Part shown: in pieces, positions 1 to 12,757 of the stretch
How the letters are laid out: each line of letters begins with the position of its first letter
Numbering within the stretch: the first letter of the stretch is position 1
Assembly (NCBI GenBank): GCA_027604705.1
Contig: JADHYV010000108.1
Coordinates: 1 to 48,527, forward strand
DNA from: Allomyces arbusculus
Lineage: Eukaryota > Blastocladiomycota > Blastocladiomycetes > Blastocladiales > Blastocladiaceae
DNA: 48,527 nucleotides
Reading direction: 5' to 3'
Position numbers and translations under genes: made by a program
The notes under the pieces: model-generated
Told to the model about the DNA's origin: nothing
What the model saw: the letters and a program-made list of their open reading frames with translations, nothing else
Databases searched by the model: none

Positions 1-516
1 GACGACGCCGTCTCCGAGGAACGTATCGCTGAGGGCGCCAAGGCCATGCCCGAGCTGTGGATGGAAGTGTTTGACGAAGAATATTTCGCGCCCAACGTGT
101 CGTGCGCGATGGGCAACAAGTACAAGGTGGACGAGCTCGAATACCATCGTGCGACGCGCGTCTTCTTCCTGGGGCAAGTCCAATGCCACTCGGACGCCTG
201 CAAGGACAGTACATTGTCCAATAGCGGCCGTTATCACTCTACCTACGATCCCAAAGACTTGTTGGCGCTCTGTGGCGGCCAAAGCGAGGGCAGCGGTCCC
301 TGTCGCGCTGCCCCTGATACCAAGGCCGCGGCGGCGTTCTGTGGCGGCCATTGTGGCAGCGGCCATTGTCGCGCTGCCGCGAGTGACACCAAGGACGTAG
401 CGGCGCTTTGCGGCAGCAACTGCCGCGCGAGATGCTGGGGCGCTGCAGCTAGTGACATCAAGGGCGCGACGGCGCTCTGTGGTAGCAACTGCCGCGCGAG
501 ATGCTGGGGCGCATGA
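1..516 (+). CDS. 3' end of a DUF1399 (GRDP-type) family protein with Cys-rich repeat tail
   Basis: The frame is open from base 1 to TGA at 514-516, so this is the C-terminal part of a gene starting upstream. It begins DDAVSEERIAEG and runs to WMEVFDEEYFAPNVSCAMGN. This fits the block after the IDHDD motif in fungal DUF1399 proteins, where a W...F...Y..C pattern is typical. The same block occurs in a decayed copy at about 19.6 kb (WMDVFDED, then PSVPCAAGNEYKG), which supports the assignment. From about residue 80 it changes into a low-complexity tail of Cys, Ala and Gly with repeats such as CGSNCRARCWGAAASD. Fungal members of the family often end in Gly/Cys-rich tails. The biochemical role of DUF1399 proteins is not established, so I assign none. 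The tail resembles the reverse-strand tail at the far end of the window. Confidence is fair for the family and low for function. Confidence 0.6.
   Translation, partial: DDAVSEERIAEGAKAMPELWMEVFDEEYFAPNVSCAMGNKYKVDELEYHRATRVFFLGQVQCHSDACKDSTLSNSGRYHSTYDPKDLLALCGGQSEGSGPCRAAPDTKAAAAFCGGHCGSGHCRAAASDTKDVAALCGSNCRARCWGAAASDIKGATALCGSNCRARCWGA
372..513 (+). repeat. 69-nt in-frame tandem repeat (two units) encoding Cys-rich tail
   Basis: Position 372 onward matches 441 onward, an offset of 69 nt (23 codons). The stretch at 415-443 recurs almost unchanged at 484-512. Each unit encodes CGSNCRARCWGAAASD plus a variable spacer with D, K, A and L. The period is a multiple of three, so units can be gained or lost without breaking the frame. 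Confidence 0.85.
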
Positions 517-2742
517 TGCAGTACTCAATAAGTGGGGTGCATATGAGCGGTGATTAATATGAGCGGTGATTAAGGGACATTGCTCTGAAGGAAGACATTC
601 TCGTTGTGAAGATGGGGACTGGGAGGGACATGAATGGATGTTTATATGTGTGTGTTACGGTTCATGTTCAGTTGCATGCTATACGTTCCTCAATCGAAGT
701 TCGAGTGAACAGAAATCCAACAGACGCCCACCCTTGAGGACAGGATAAGCGCATGTCACATCATTCTTTTTTCGCGATAGTTGTTGCGGCGAGCATTGAC
801 AATCACATCCCTTTTCTGGTTCTGAATCATGATCGTTTTGGGAATGATTGTCAGGGTCGTAGCCTGACGCTTTGATCCACGCCACAGTCACGTCACTCTC
901 GCTTCGCTCCCTTTCGTTTGTGGTTTGCCGTTCTCTTTCTCCTTGTCAACGTATTCGGCTCCACCAATACATTGTCCCCTGCCATCAACACCTCGCTTCT
1001 TCGCTGCCTGTCAACACCGCGCTGCAACACCGCCAACGATTGAGCCGTCATTGAAGTATGTTTCAAGGACGATCGAACGCGTCAGGGGCCGATTCAGCTT
1101 GGGTTCAGGGCCGCCTAGGTTGAATCAAAGATTGAATAAAGGTGGTCTGAGCTCGATTATACTTGTAATATCCCTCGCGGCTGTTGGATCACCCAAGGTG
1201 AAATCAAGCCTCGATTTGGATTGGCCAAGGATCGGTCCAGGATCAAACAAAGTACGATGGAAGAATAATCAAACGATAATTGAAGCAGGATTAAGGAACG
1301 ATTGAGGAGCGGATCTGTAGCGAGTGCTCGTGCAAGACGAGCGGCGAGCTGCTGTCAGCAAAAGAGAATGGCCAGCGACGTTGACGAGTGGTGCGCGTTT
1401 TGTGTGCGGGAGGCGCTGCAGGGTCGGCCCCTTTCGCAGCAGAACCCTGGTGCAGTGCCATGGGCAACCTTGCCACCATCAACAGCACACACGCGGGCTG
1501 TATGAGCGAGCGCGGTATTTAAATACACTAACATCGCCGTCGTCGTCGTCGTCGCTGTTGAGGGCAAGTAAGTAGGATCTGGTAGCGCCCACGACAGCCA
1601 ATGTGTGCTGGTGCAGAGGGCCGCAGGCTCGCAATCCAAACTGACGAGCCCAGGGCCGAACTGTGTGGAGCTGCACCAGTTCCACCGTGGGCTCTCCTGA
1701 GTCTTCAAGATTATCATGAATTCGCGTCGGTTCAGATGGCGATGGAACGCACATTATCAAACATCGGAATGATCATGACCGTTTGGACCTGAACTTCGTT
1801 TACGTTCAACTTCTTTTACGTTCAAGTGCGGACCGGTTCCGCGTGCATTGAGATCCATAAATGTTGAACGTATGCAGCAACTTTACATGTCAAACTCGGT
1901 TGCGATGATATGACTATTCTACTGATCCCAAGCGGATGGTGAAAGAGATGTGGGTTGATGCAGGTATTCGCAACATAACGGGGCACGCGTCTTGCTTTGA
2001 CAACTCTTGTCCCAAAACCCGCTTGCTGGAGGATTGGCTCAAGACATCCCGCTGCTTGGCAGCATTTGCTGTGCTTGTTTGATTCATGTTGGGTCGGACA
2101 AGAGACGAGCAAGCGCATGTGAAGTACCAAATCAAAAATATATAAATTTGCACGGTCGAAAGGTCGTGACAACTGGTACTCACCATCCATAAGCTACGCC
2201 GCCGCCGTCGCTCGTTGATTTTCCAGAACTGCAGGGGATTCAAGTGGGGGCGTGCGCCAGGCCTAGCCAGGTCCCAGTCTTTCTGCGCATCAAACAGCAG
2301 GCACATGCGTGCGGTCCAACATTTCGCCTCACGTCGTCGACTCCTGTTGCTTGATTCAGAGGCAATAATATGTAAGATTGTGGTGTAGTGCAGCATCAAC
2401 CCTCCAGCCAGCCCTAGCTGACGTGCCATGATCGGTGCATAGTCGGGACGTTGTGGGCGCCTTGATGGCAACGCGGCGGCGAGAACTCACTGAAGTATGG
2501 TGGGAAATGGTATTTGGTGGACATGGATAGAAGATAGGACATGCATGGAAGATATTGACCCTGTCGCGGCTCGTTGTGGAAAAAAAATGCGCGTTTTTGT
2601 GACGAAGAAGCGAACAGGAGGAGAAGAAGAAAGGCAGAAAAATGACCCACAATGGAAACTATTTATGAATCGGAAGCGTTCATGTGCTCGTCTTCCCTTC
2701 GGGAGCTGGTGGCCACGACGGGCCATCCTTCCCTATTTCCGT
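517..2742. other. About 2.2 kb with no gene seen
   Basis: No open frame here looks like a protein; those present are short, overlap on both strands and lack recognisable motifs. The stretch 1050-1320 is visibly less GC-rich than the flanks. Small direct repeats occur: the 16-mer atatgagcggtgatta twice at about 541-573, a (CGT)n run at 1538-1554, and a doubled tttacgttcaa at about 1800-1827. It may hold the 3' UTR of the gene at 1-516 and old intergenic debris. Confidence 0.6.
1538..1554. repeat. Short CGT trinucleotide run
   Basis: About five to six CGT units in a row lie in non-coding sequence, just after a local AT-rich patch (tatttaaatac). This is an ordinary microsatellite. Confidence 0.7.
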
Positions 2743-4348
<1,606 letters not shown>

Positions 4349-4756
4349 GTCGGCGTTGATGAGGCCTGAGATGGTCGAGAAATCGGTTTGCGCGAGCTCC
4401 TGCGCTCGTGCGTCGGGTGGAGTCTTGCAGCAAGTTTTCGGCTCTCTCGAATGGCCGTCTGGCGCAATGTTGACGAGAACGAGGACGGAGAGAGCATTTG
4501 GAAAGAATGATCGTCGGGAGGGTCGGCTGCTGGCCTGCTGGGGCATAAGCAGGGACTTGCCAGCGGCTCACGGAAAGGCCGTGATAAACGCGTGATCATT
4601 GTCACGTCCCGCACAACCACGACACATGCAATCATGGCCATGTCCCATTGCAGCAGTTCACGCGATCATCAACGATTTAATCCGGTCAGCGCTAAGGGAT
4701 CTGCTCGCCCCAACTTGCTGCAACCGCCCGCAAACGACCAAGATCGCCAAGAAACC

Positions 4757-6394
4757 ATGATCTCGGCGGTGTTCGTCTTCAATTACAAGGGCGAGGTGCT
4801 CATTTCGCGCCTGTTCCGGCCCGACGTGAGGTACCCACGCGCCCAGCAACCTGGGCCGCCCGAACAAATGAACGAACAAAGATCCAACAAGCGCTTCGCT
4901 CCCCGACTAGGCGCTCGGTCGCCGACCTGTTCCGCATCCACGTTATCACGGCGCCGCAAATCCGGTCGCCTGTGACGGTGCTTGGCAACATTGCCTTTTT
5001 CCACATCAAGCACGAAAACGTCTACATTGTCGCCGTCTCGGCGCACTGCAACACCAATGTCCCGCTCGCGTTCGAGTTTTGCAACAACCTCGTGAAGCTC
5101 GGCGAAAAGTACTTCGGCAAGTTTGACGAGGACGCGATCAAGAACAATTTTGTCCTGATTTACGAAATTCTCGACGGTACCTATCCGCGCAAGCAATCGT
5201 TGTCCTCCTTCACTTGACGCGCCACAGTGGCTCACTCGTGCCGTTGTTCCCACAACAGAAATTCTCGACTTTGGCCTGCCGCAAGTCTCTGACTACGAGT
5301 CGCTCAAGCTCTACGTGACGACCGAGTCAGTGCGGTCCGAGAACGCAGCGGCGCCGGGCGACGCGTCCAAGGTCACGATCCAGGCCACGGGCGCGACCTC
5401 GTGGCGCCGGCCCGATATCAAGTACCGCAAGAACGAGGTGTTTATTGACGTGATCGAGGACGTGAACCTGCTCATGTCAACTAAGGGCACCGTGCTCAAC
5501 GCCGACGTGACAGGCACTGTCAAGGTCAAGGCCTACCTGTCGGGCGTGCCCGAGTGCAAGTTTGGGCTCAATGAACGGCTCAGCGAGGGCGCTGGCGCGG
5601 GCGCCGGTGCCGGTGGTGCGCCGCAGGGCCAGTACGGGTGCGCATCAGGATTCGCGAATGGAACGCGCAAGCAACATCGCTGACCATTCGTCGATCACGA
5701 CTAGCGCCAAGCGGCTCGTCGACATTGACGACTTCCAGTTTCACCAGTGCGTCAAGCTCGGCCGGTTCGATCCGGACCGCACCATCTCCTTCATCCCGCC
5801 CGACGGCGAGTTTGATCTCATGAAGTACCGCACGACCGAAGGGCTCACGATGCCGTTCATGGTGCACCCGGTCGTCACGTCCATTTCGCCGACGCGGCTC
5901 GAGTACAAGGTCACAGTCAAGGCGCAGTTCCCGCAAAAGTACACGGCCACGGGCGTTGTGATCAAGATCCCGACGCCGCCCAACACCGTGACCGTGCAGG
6001 GGCTCGGCGCGTTTGCGCAGGGCCACGGTAAGGCCAAGTATGTCGCGAGCGAGAACTGCATTGTGTGGAAGTACGTGGCCGTGGGCTCATGTCACGCGCA
6101 AAGAGTCCTGTTCGATTTTGAACTGACCGAACATCGCGCTTGTAAACTAGGGTCCCTCGCATCATGGGTGGCGCCGAAATGGACCTGAACGCCGAGGCTG
6201 AGCTTGCACCATCGATTGACAGCAACAAGAAGCCGTGGTCGCGGCCACCCATTTCCATGGCGTTTACGGTCGCCATGTTCACCACCTCCGGGCTCCAGGT
6301 GCGGTTCCTGAAAGTGTTTGAGAAGTCGGGCTACCAGACGGTCAAGTGGGTGCGGTACCACGCGCGCGCGGGCAACTACCAGTTCCGGTTCTGA
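4757..6394 (+). CDS. AP2M1: AP-2 adaptor complex, mu (medium) subunit
   Basis: Five exons join in frame: 4757-4830, 4911-5176, 5259-5637, 5705-6070, 6151-6394, for 442 residues. The N-terminus MISAVFVFNYKGEVLISRL, then RRSVADLFRIHVI and YEILDEILDFGLPQ, is the longin-like domain typical of AP-2 mu; EILDFG separates it from AP-1 mu (usually DFGYPQ after a different lead). The mu homology domain starts near SWRRPDIKYRKNEVFIDV and contains LSGVPECKFGLNERL, FHQCVKLGRFD and RTISFIPPDGEFDLMKYR. It ends in a short strand, YHARAGNYQFRF. The product sits in the clathrin adaptor at the plasma membrane and binds Tyr-based cargo signals and phosphoinositides. A Gly/Ala-rich linker lies at about residues 235-245. 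The family length is normal. It converges with the PTPA gene, with only about 160 bp between stop codons. Confidence 0.95.
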
Positions 6395-6557
6395 ACTGGC
6401 GCCGAAGATCTGCGGTAACCGACGACGAGGAGGTGGTGCAGGAAGGGTGGAGGGTCGACTGCTGGATGCGACGTGCCGGGGACTGACTTTGGGTTTGGAA
6501 AATGAAGTATGCATCGACGCGGTTCAAAATTGGTATGATTATTGGTGAAGGCGAACA

Positions 6558-7829
6558 TCAAACCGTCAACGCATCCACGGGCCGGAACGGCAACAACTCT
6601 CCAAACTTCATGTGCTGCATAATCGGGAACTTGGACAGGACTTCGGCAATGTACATTTTCAGCAGGCCCGAGTTGACCTTGGACCACAACGGCACACCCG
6701 AAATGTCGTAGAGCATGGGCGAGTGCTCAAAGAACGGGCCTTGCTTCATCTACATATCGATGTTCGTGTCAATGACCGGGTGGAGACGGGAAGGAACGTA
6801 GCAAGCCGACGAACCTTGTAAATGAAGTCGATGCAGGCGAGATAGATGTAATCGCGCGCAAAATGCGACACGACGTCCTTTTTCGTGATGCAGCGCGGCG
6901 TGAGATGCTCGTGGTCTATCGTATCGAGCAAAGTGAGTGAGCATGACGGGTGACCTGAGGTTCGCACGAGAAACAAAAAAGTCGGAGCCGTACCAATCAG
7001 CTGCGCGCTGCCCCAGTAGTACGAAACAAATTGGAAATCGTCGAGCCCCCAGACACCGTGCGACCCAGCGGGCTCAAGCGTGTAGGTCTCCTGGATCCGC
7101 CGCACGACCTCGAGGTACCGTGCAAACACGACCACGGCAACGTAGCTCAAGTCGTCGTCGGCAAAATACCGCACGACGTCGAGGCACGTCAAAAAGCACA
7201 CAAACGCCAGTTCATGGCCCGAGCCGTAGTCGAGCCGTGTTGCGTTCCCGAAACTGTCGCCCAGATACGCGATCAGGTCCAGGCGCGCAACACTCGGGAA
7301 CGGGTCGACGAGGGCGGGCAGCTCGGTGCTGAGCCGCTCCATCCATGTGCGGAACGCTTTGTTCCCGAACCGCGCACGCTGCGGCTCGGGCGGCGTCTCG
7401 TCGATCCACCCGTCGAACGTGTCGAGGAGCGTGAGAAGCGCGCGGATCGCAGGCTGTTCAAGGCCGCCGTTAGCTCCCGCACTGCCAGCTGCCGTGATGT
7501 GCGCCCCAGAAACCCACATGTGCCTCCTCTCCGGCCTCTTCCAACTCGGTCCGTGCACCCGTACAAGTCTTGCCGACACTTGCATGGCTGACGGCCTGCA
7601 CAAACGCCAGCAGACGCACAAACGCCTCTGAATGCAACCACCGCGCGACATCGTCGTGCGCGAGAATGCGCCGCTCCGGGTCCGGTCCTGGTTCCCCGAG
7701 ATTGACATGCTGGCGGTGCAGGTTCGCGACGGGATGGTGTGATGGCGCGGGGCCGCCGACTTTCGGGAGGAGCGACGGGTGCACAGGCGTGCCGCCTGCA
7801 GTTGGGATGTGCCTTGGGTAGCTGGTCAT
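6558..7829 (-). CDS. RRD1: PP2A phosphatase activator (PTPA/Rrd-type prolyl isomerase)
   Basis: Four exons, 7565-7829, 6994-7488, 6815-6915 and 6558-6749, give 350 residues. Signature stretches are [65 protein letters not shown] and the C-terminal [18 protein letters not shown], all diagnostic of the PTPA family. These proteins activate PP2A-type phosphatases and act as peptidyl-prolyl isomerases in nucleus and cytosol. A Pro/His-rich N-terminal extension of about 50 residues precedes the fold. The symbol is given for the family; yeast has two paralogues, RRD1 and RRD2, and I cannot say which this matches. The start at 7829 is the first ATG of the frame. The Sen54 gene diverges from it. Confidence 0.93.
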
Positions 7830-8214
7830 GGCTCAAACGTCGGTGCTGATGCCTGCTGCTCAATGTTGCGAACGAAATGCGTTTTGCTGATCCTGTAACT
7901 TACCAATGATTGCCCTCGGTTCGTGGGACATGCGCGGTCGACGACGAGAACACGACGTTCATTCGATGAAAGCGCGTGACGATGATGTGGACTTCGTACT
8001 TCGCCACTCAATTTCTCATCCGCATTCAGCAGTGCGAAACTGCACGACACGGCAAGACGCGATGCTCAGCAGCTCGACCCAACCAGCAGGATCAACAGCA
8101 TCGCAAGGGCAGCGAAAGCATCGTAAAGTGCAACAACGAGCAGCTACGGAGGCGAACAGTTCGACACGGCAACGATTCACGGGCTTGTTCGGAAAGGGTG
8201 GGGCAGTCACGATC
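7830..8214. promoter_or_regulatory. Putative shared promoter region between PTPA and Sen54 genes
   Basis: This 385-bp gap separates two divergent starts (7829 on minus, 8215 on plus), so it must hold both core promoters if the start choices are right. No canonical TATA box or named factor site could be assigned with confidence. The Sen54 frame stays open upstream to an ATG at 7906, so part of this region could be coding. Confidence 0.4.
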
Positions 8215-9231
8215 ATGGATCAGCAAGCAACGACAGCACCAGCTCAGCGCTCAGATCAACGGGCAGCAGGCACGCCGAGTACATCCAAATCCGCCGTGTC
8301 CACCAAGGTCCCGCTCTCCGACCTTGACGCGGCCCTCGCTGCTCTTGAAGCGTCACTCTCTCCACCCGTTGCGAACCCAGTAACAAGCTCGCATGCTATT
8401 TGGCTGCCAGACCGTGCTCTGGCCCTGGTCACGGTCCCAAAGGGCACGCTGCTCACGCGCATGGGCCGCCGCGACAAGTCGGACTTGTATTTGTGGCCTG
8501 AAGAGGCCATGTTCCTCGCCGCGCGCGGCGATCTCCTCGTCGATGGGATAGACGGAGTCGACCAATGTTATGAGACGATGATTATCGCGACGCAGTGCAC
8601 CGACCGCTATACAGCGTATTGCGAACTCAAGCAGGCCGGATACATTGTCGCGCGCGCCGGGTGCGGATTCCAGATGCGGCCACCTCCCGTACCCGTCACG
8701 AGCACCAGTGCGCCTTCCGAGTCGCATGCCCTGGTGCGAACTACGGACCCGCCACCGCTGGCTCTTGTGGCCGTGCGCCACATGCAGTTTCTCGCGCGCT
8801 TCATTTACTTGCACACCATGGCGCTCATCTTGGCCTGGCCCACGCTTGCTCCGCTGCGCCCGTGGATTACGCCGCAGCTCGACCAGATTCAGATCGAGTT
8901 TGACCAATTCAAGCTCCTCCCACCACCTTCGGTCGGCGCACGACGTCCCGTCGCGACTGTGCCTGCACTGACCGCGGAGCCAGATTGGGATTACGATGTG
9001 TGGAAACCTGCGCCCGGGTTCAAGCTGTCGACGGCGCATCTTGTCACACCTGCATTCCGCGTCAAACTATTGGGACCTGATGGCAAGTTGCCGGTCCCGC
9101 CAGCACCCGTCTCGCCGATGCAGCAGCTTACCGAACCGGCGATGGTGGTCGTGGCGGTCGTGGATGGTGTGCCAATGTGGTACACGGTGAGCGGCGGCGA
9201 TCCACTCGCCGTCGCATCGGCTGGGAGGTAG
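8215..9231 (+). CDS. SEN54: tRNA-splicing endonuclease subunit Sen54
   Basis: A single exon of 338 residues from ATG 8215 (context gatcATGG). The frame is open to an earlier ATG at 7906, but those 103 extra codons look compositionally random and would leave only 76 bp to the divergent PTPA start. The Sen54 N-terminal domain is clear: a SHAIWLPDRALALVTVPKGTLL stretch leads into LYLWPEEAMFLAARGDLLV, followed by YTAYCELKQAGYIVARAG. The C-terminal part has DWDYDVWKPAPGFK and a strand-rich end, as in the family. Sen54 is a structural partner of the catalytic Sen2 and Sen34 subunits in the tetramer that cuts introns from pre-tRNAs, and itself lacks catalytic residues. No intron is seen. The stop is TAG. 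Confidence 0.88.
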   Translation: MDQQATTAPAQRSDQRAAGTPSTSKSAVSTKVPLSDLDAALAALEASLSPPVANPVTSSHAIWLPDRALALVTVPKGTLLTRMGRRDKSDLYLWPEEAMFLAARGDLLVDGIDGVDQCYETMIIATQCTDRYTAYCELKQAGYIVARAGCGFQMRPPPVPVTSTSAPSESHALVRTTDPPPLALVAVRHMQFLARFIYLHTMALILAWPTLAPLRPWITPQLDQIQIEFDQFKLLPPPSVGARRPVATVPALTAEPDWDYDVWKPAPGFKLSTAHLVTPAFRVKLLGPDGKLPVPPAPVSPMQQLTEPAMVVVAVVDGVPMWYTVSGGDPLAVASAGR

Positions 9232-9778
9232 GTGGTAAACGTTAGGATGAGAGGTCATGATGAGCATTTTGGAAAACTGGTTACTCGTATCCTGCTTTCC
9301 AATCATTTTGCGACCGCGGCGATGAGCTCAGATCCTGAAAATGCAAGACACCCCCGCCCATGATGCATCTGCTGCTTGCGATAAGAGCAAAGCTAAGCAG
9401 AGCTCTGCTCTGGAAAACATGGGCATGGCCGGGTCCTCGGTGGTGCAGGAAACTGCAACGACGACGAACATATCTGCACGTAGTGAGTGCAACTTCATGG
9501 CCGAGCATGCCACCATGGACCTGTTCCGGGCGGTCGTTTCGCGACAGCTGGTCCAAGGAGGCCGCTGATGCTTGTTGTCATTGAGAATGACAACAGATTG
9601 ACCTTTTCATGGTGATGCATGCGTGTATCATCCATCGCCTCAGGTCCGTTCCTTCTGGCAAGGGCTACGTTTTTCTTCAAACATTTCACCGTTGCCAACT
9701 TGCGAAAAGCAATCACGAGCGACCAGCAACAATGGCAAACACACATCAAAACTTCTCATGCTTTCTCCACCCACCCCA
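9232..9778. other. Intergenic, about 550 bp, no gene seen
   Basis: A 75-codon open frame at 9341-9568 (+) has no recognisable motif, and overlapping frames on the other strand are equally good, so I do not call it. The region holds the 3' ends of Sen54 (+) and the methyltransferase (-), which converge here. Confidence 0.6.
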
Positions 9779-11008
9779 TCACAACGAGGTGGCCCCAGCG
9801 CCCTTGCGGCGCCACAACGCGAGCATTTCGACGCCAATGTTGCCCGGCAAACTCTCGCACTCGTTCATTTCCAGCTCCTCAAAGTCGTCGCGCAAGAGCG
9901 CACGGTAAATCTTGACCGACAGAGCGTAGGGCGGGCCGCCGCGGTACGTGGCGAGCGGGCACATAAGCGTGATGAGCATGCCACCCGGCTTGATCAGCTC
10001 GGCGGTGCGCGTGGCCCACCGACGGCGCCACGCGGGCGGGAACGAGCACAGGAAAGTGTAGTCGAACATGGCGTCGAATTTGGGCGTGGCCTTCGGATCG
10101 AGTGCGGGCGTGGACAACTGGCCAAGTTGCGGCGGCAGGTTGGCATTGGTGAACGTGAAGAAATCGGCCGTGATCACGGCAGCTTGGTCTTCAGGGACGT
10201 TGTTGGTCCGGAGCGTCTTGCAGCAGCAAGCAGGGCGAATCAGCAGATGTGAGTGACGGCTCGCCGAAATGCGAATTGGCAAGCACCTCGTGTGCCTTGT
10301 TGATGGCGGTCGGACTGATATCAAGTCCGAGGGCAAAACGCGATGGCGACGCGAGGACGGGCAAGTCGTACCCCTGTCGATAGGTATTTCAAGCCAGTGA
10401 GTGCAAAGGGCAAAGTATGGTCGAATTTCAATGTAAAACGTACCCCACCGCAGCCTGGCACCAGCACTCGCCCGGTCGGAACGCGGCCTTCATTGACGAC
10501 CTTGATCAGAGCAGGTGGCGGTAAGCCGATGTCCCAAAATTGCTCTACACTCAGGTGCAACTCGTCAATTTTGTGACGGTCTTTTGGCGGCACACAGCTG
10601 GCGCTCGCCGAAGGAGAGAGCAACTTAGAACGGGAACGTACTGGGAGCCTGCCAATTGCGTTCCCATTCTATACCAAAGCAAGTGCGGTCAGGAACGGCC
10701 AGTTTTAATGTGCGGTCGCTGCTGATGGAGAATTGCGACGAGATCGGGTGAGATGCGGCTGCGTGACACAAATCATACGCGATCCGATTGCTGCCGATTC
10801 TTCGGCCAACGATTGCTGTGCTGCTGGCATCATCTTCTCGGTCTTGCTCTTGTCGATGGATTCGTCGCGTGTCATCGTCAATGGTGAGGGAGAAGAGAAG
10901 AGAGTGGACGTCGGCGCCGATTTTTCTTCTGTTCCACGCGCTCACACGGACATGGTCAACCAGCCACGCTTGCGCCACTTCTTCGAAGGGCAGTTGTGAT
11001 TCCGTCAT
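9779..11008 (-). CDS. TPMT-family (thiol/thiocyanate-type) S-adenosylmethionine methyltransferase, short form
   Basis: Five exons close in frame: 10948-11008, 10642-10668, 10444-10544, 10287-10373, 9779-10216, giving 237 residues. The SAM-binding motif I is RVLVPGCGGGYDLPVLA, followed by LGLDISPTAINKA and the later FDAMFDYTFLCSFPPAWR and LIKPGGMLITLM blocks, typical of the TPMT superfamily (thiopurine or thiocyanate methyltransferases). The N-terminal tryptophan region is WERNWQAPKQFWDIG; relatives usually have TPWDKG. Exon 2 is only 27 nt, and exons 2, 3 and 4 have the same lengths (27, 101, 87) as in the paralogue at 17973-19174. There is no targeting leader, suggesting a cytosolic enzyme. 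Intron 1 (10669-10947, 279 nt) is longer than usual, so exon 1 is the least certain part. The substrate is unknown. Confidence 0.82.
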
Positions 11009-11299
11009 GTTTCCATCCGACTCTTCATTCGATAAAAGTTTTTACAAACTCAGCACGTAAAGATTACACCGTTTGCTCCTCGCCGTGGAGTGAAGTGAAG
11101 AAACGGCCTCTCACCATTATGCGTTTGCAGCAAGGTGGAGATTATAGTTTTAGAGTGGAACAATCCGCGTGGAACAAGGCTGGATGACATGTTAGGCGGT
11201 GCTGGCAAGTGAAGTGCTGCAGGGGGGCATTCTGGGCTATGCCACCTCCAAGTTCACAAGCTCGTTCAAATCACCACCACCTTCATGCTGTTACACTGC
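11009..11299. other. Intergenic, about 290 bp, no gene seen
   Basis: No credible reading frame. It holds the presumed promoter of the minus-strand methyltransferase. A near-repeat, gtggaga..tagttttagagtggaacaa followed by gtggaacaa, is visible around 11134-11176. Confidence 0.5.
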
Positions 11300-12494
11300 T
11301 CATGTCAACAGGCTCGGGAGCGAGAACCAAAACGGTGGTGGACCGCGCTGTATTCCAACCCGCAAGGGGTCCGCCAGGGGTGATATACATGTACGCGTAA
11401 GGCAGCCTGTGTGTGACCCACCACCGCATCGCGTCAACTGCTCTGACATGCTCGCAGTGTCAAAGTCGGGTCGTGTGTTGGCATCAAAGACATATCCGCA
11501 AGCAGCCCACCACGAACGAAGTGGTGGGTCAAGGACGCCATCGTTGGTGCAAGTCGCAAGCACGAGTTTCTTTCACCGATCGAGGGCACAAACGTGGTTG
11601 TTGTAGAGCGCCTGGACCAGCGGTTGAGTCGACCTCAGCGGTTTCGTCAGCAGCAAATGCATCTGTTGCCACCAGCCGAGAAAGTGGACATGCACGTCTT
11701 TACTCGCCTTGACCACAGGCTGGCGGAACAGTCAACGGCGAAACATACTGCGAGCATGCGTATCGAACCGCCTGTCGAGAACCGCAAATATATCCACCCA
11801 AACTCGCCTGGTCCATGGCGTCCGTGTGGGCGTCGAGCGCGACAGAACCAATCGTGCGCGCAATCCAATTGAGAACGTCAATCTGGCCATGATGCGACGC
11901 AATGCTGGCAAGTCTCAGTGCTTGCTCAGCGACAGCGAGCCCGTTTTCATGCCGCCATGCAATAATCTCGACACAGCCGTCCTCACCAACAAGCTGGACA
12001 ATCGATATCATCGCATGTTTGACGATGGCCCAGCCGAAACGCACGAGTCACCACTCAAAGAGGGGCAAATCTTCATCACAGCTGCAGCAAGAATAGGTTC
12101 TGTTTTCATTCGCAAAGCGTCATGCACATCGTGTCCAAGATGGTCGATGAGCTGATCCAGCACATTCGTATTGCCGGGGCGACACTTCACGAAATGCGCC
12201 GCAAAGGAACAAATCATGCGTGTCCACCACCAAGTGCCGTTGCGCGAGCTTGAGCCGATCAATGCGGCCTTCTAAAATGGCCAAGTGCGGTATGCAACCA
12301 GGACACCGTGGAATCATCGCACGACGAAGACGACATATTTGGAGCGATTGCCAATTACTTACGGATTGCCGGAGCTCGTGCTCGATTTGGTTGACTTCAG
12401 GAGTACGGAAATCAACACAGACATTCCTCACAAGTGGGTCGGTCAAGCCTGTTTCGACCGAGTTGGCCCCCACCAGCTCAAGCGGTAGTAACAT
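11300..12494 (-). pseudogene. Decayed paralogue of the adjacent ankyrin-like repeat gene
   Basis: Pieces in different frames match the gene at 12758-13915. The block at 12120-12494 contains IEHELRQSV, LRRAMIPRCPGCIPHLAILE and GRIDRLKL, parallel to IERELRQH, IRRAAIPRFPGCVPSMALAE and GRIDQLDL next door. At 11700-12044 the repeat style continues (IIAWRHENGLAVAEQALRLA, then GQIDVLNW). At 11480-11563 there is LRSWWAACGYVFDANTR. No single frame or plausible set of 65-80 nt introns joins them, so the copy seems broken by several frameshifts. It probably arose by tandem duplication. It could instead be a working gene with a structure I failed to read. Confidence 0.55.
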
Positions 12495-12757
12495 TTGACC
12501 TGGACGCGCGCTTGAAGGATGAGATTTGATTATTTCGGGTAGTTGTGGCGTTGTATCGATGATGAGATTCGCTATTGCTCACTCAAGCCTAAAATGTCGT
12601 TGGGGTCGCCGTGATCGCCGTGAATCTGACACTGGTGAAAGTGGAACACACAGGAACAAATGAAGTGATGGGCAACAAGTCACAACCAACCGGAACGCAA
12701 TAAATGTCAACCACCTTGACAACCATGTGCGGCTCACTTATTTCCTTGTTCCCCTGT

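Noticed and set aside
517-2742. Mobile element in the gene desert
   Set aside because: No terminal repeats, target duplications or transposase-like frame could be found.
7906-8214. Upstream in-frame ATG for Sen54
   Set aside because: The 103 extra residues show no conservation pattern and would crowd the divergent PTPA start.
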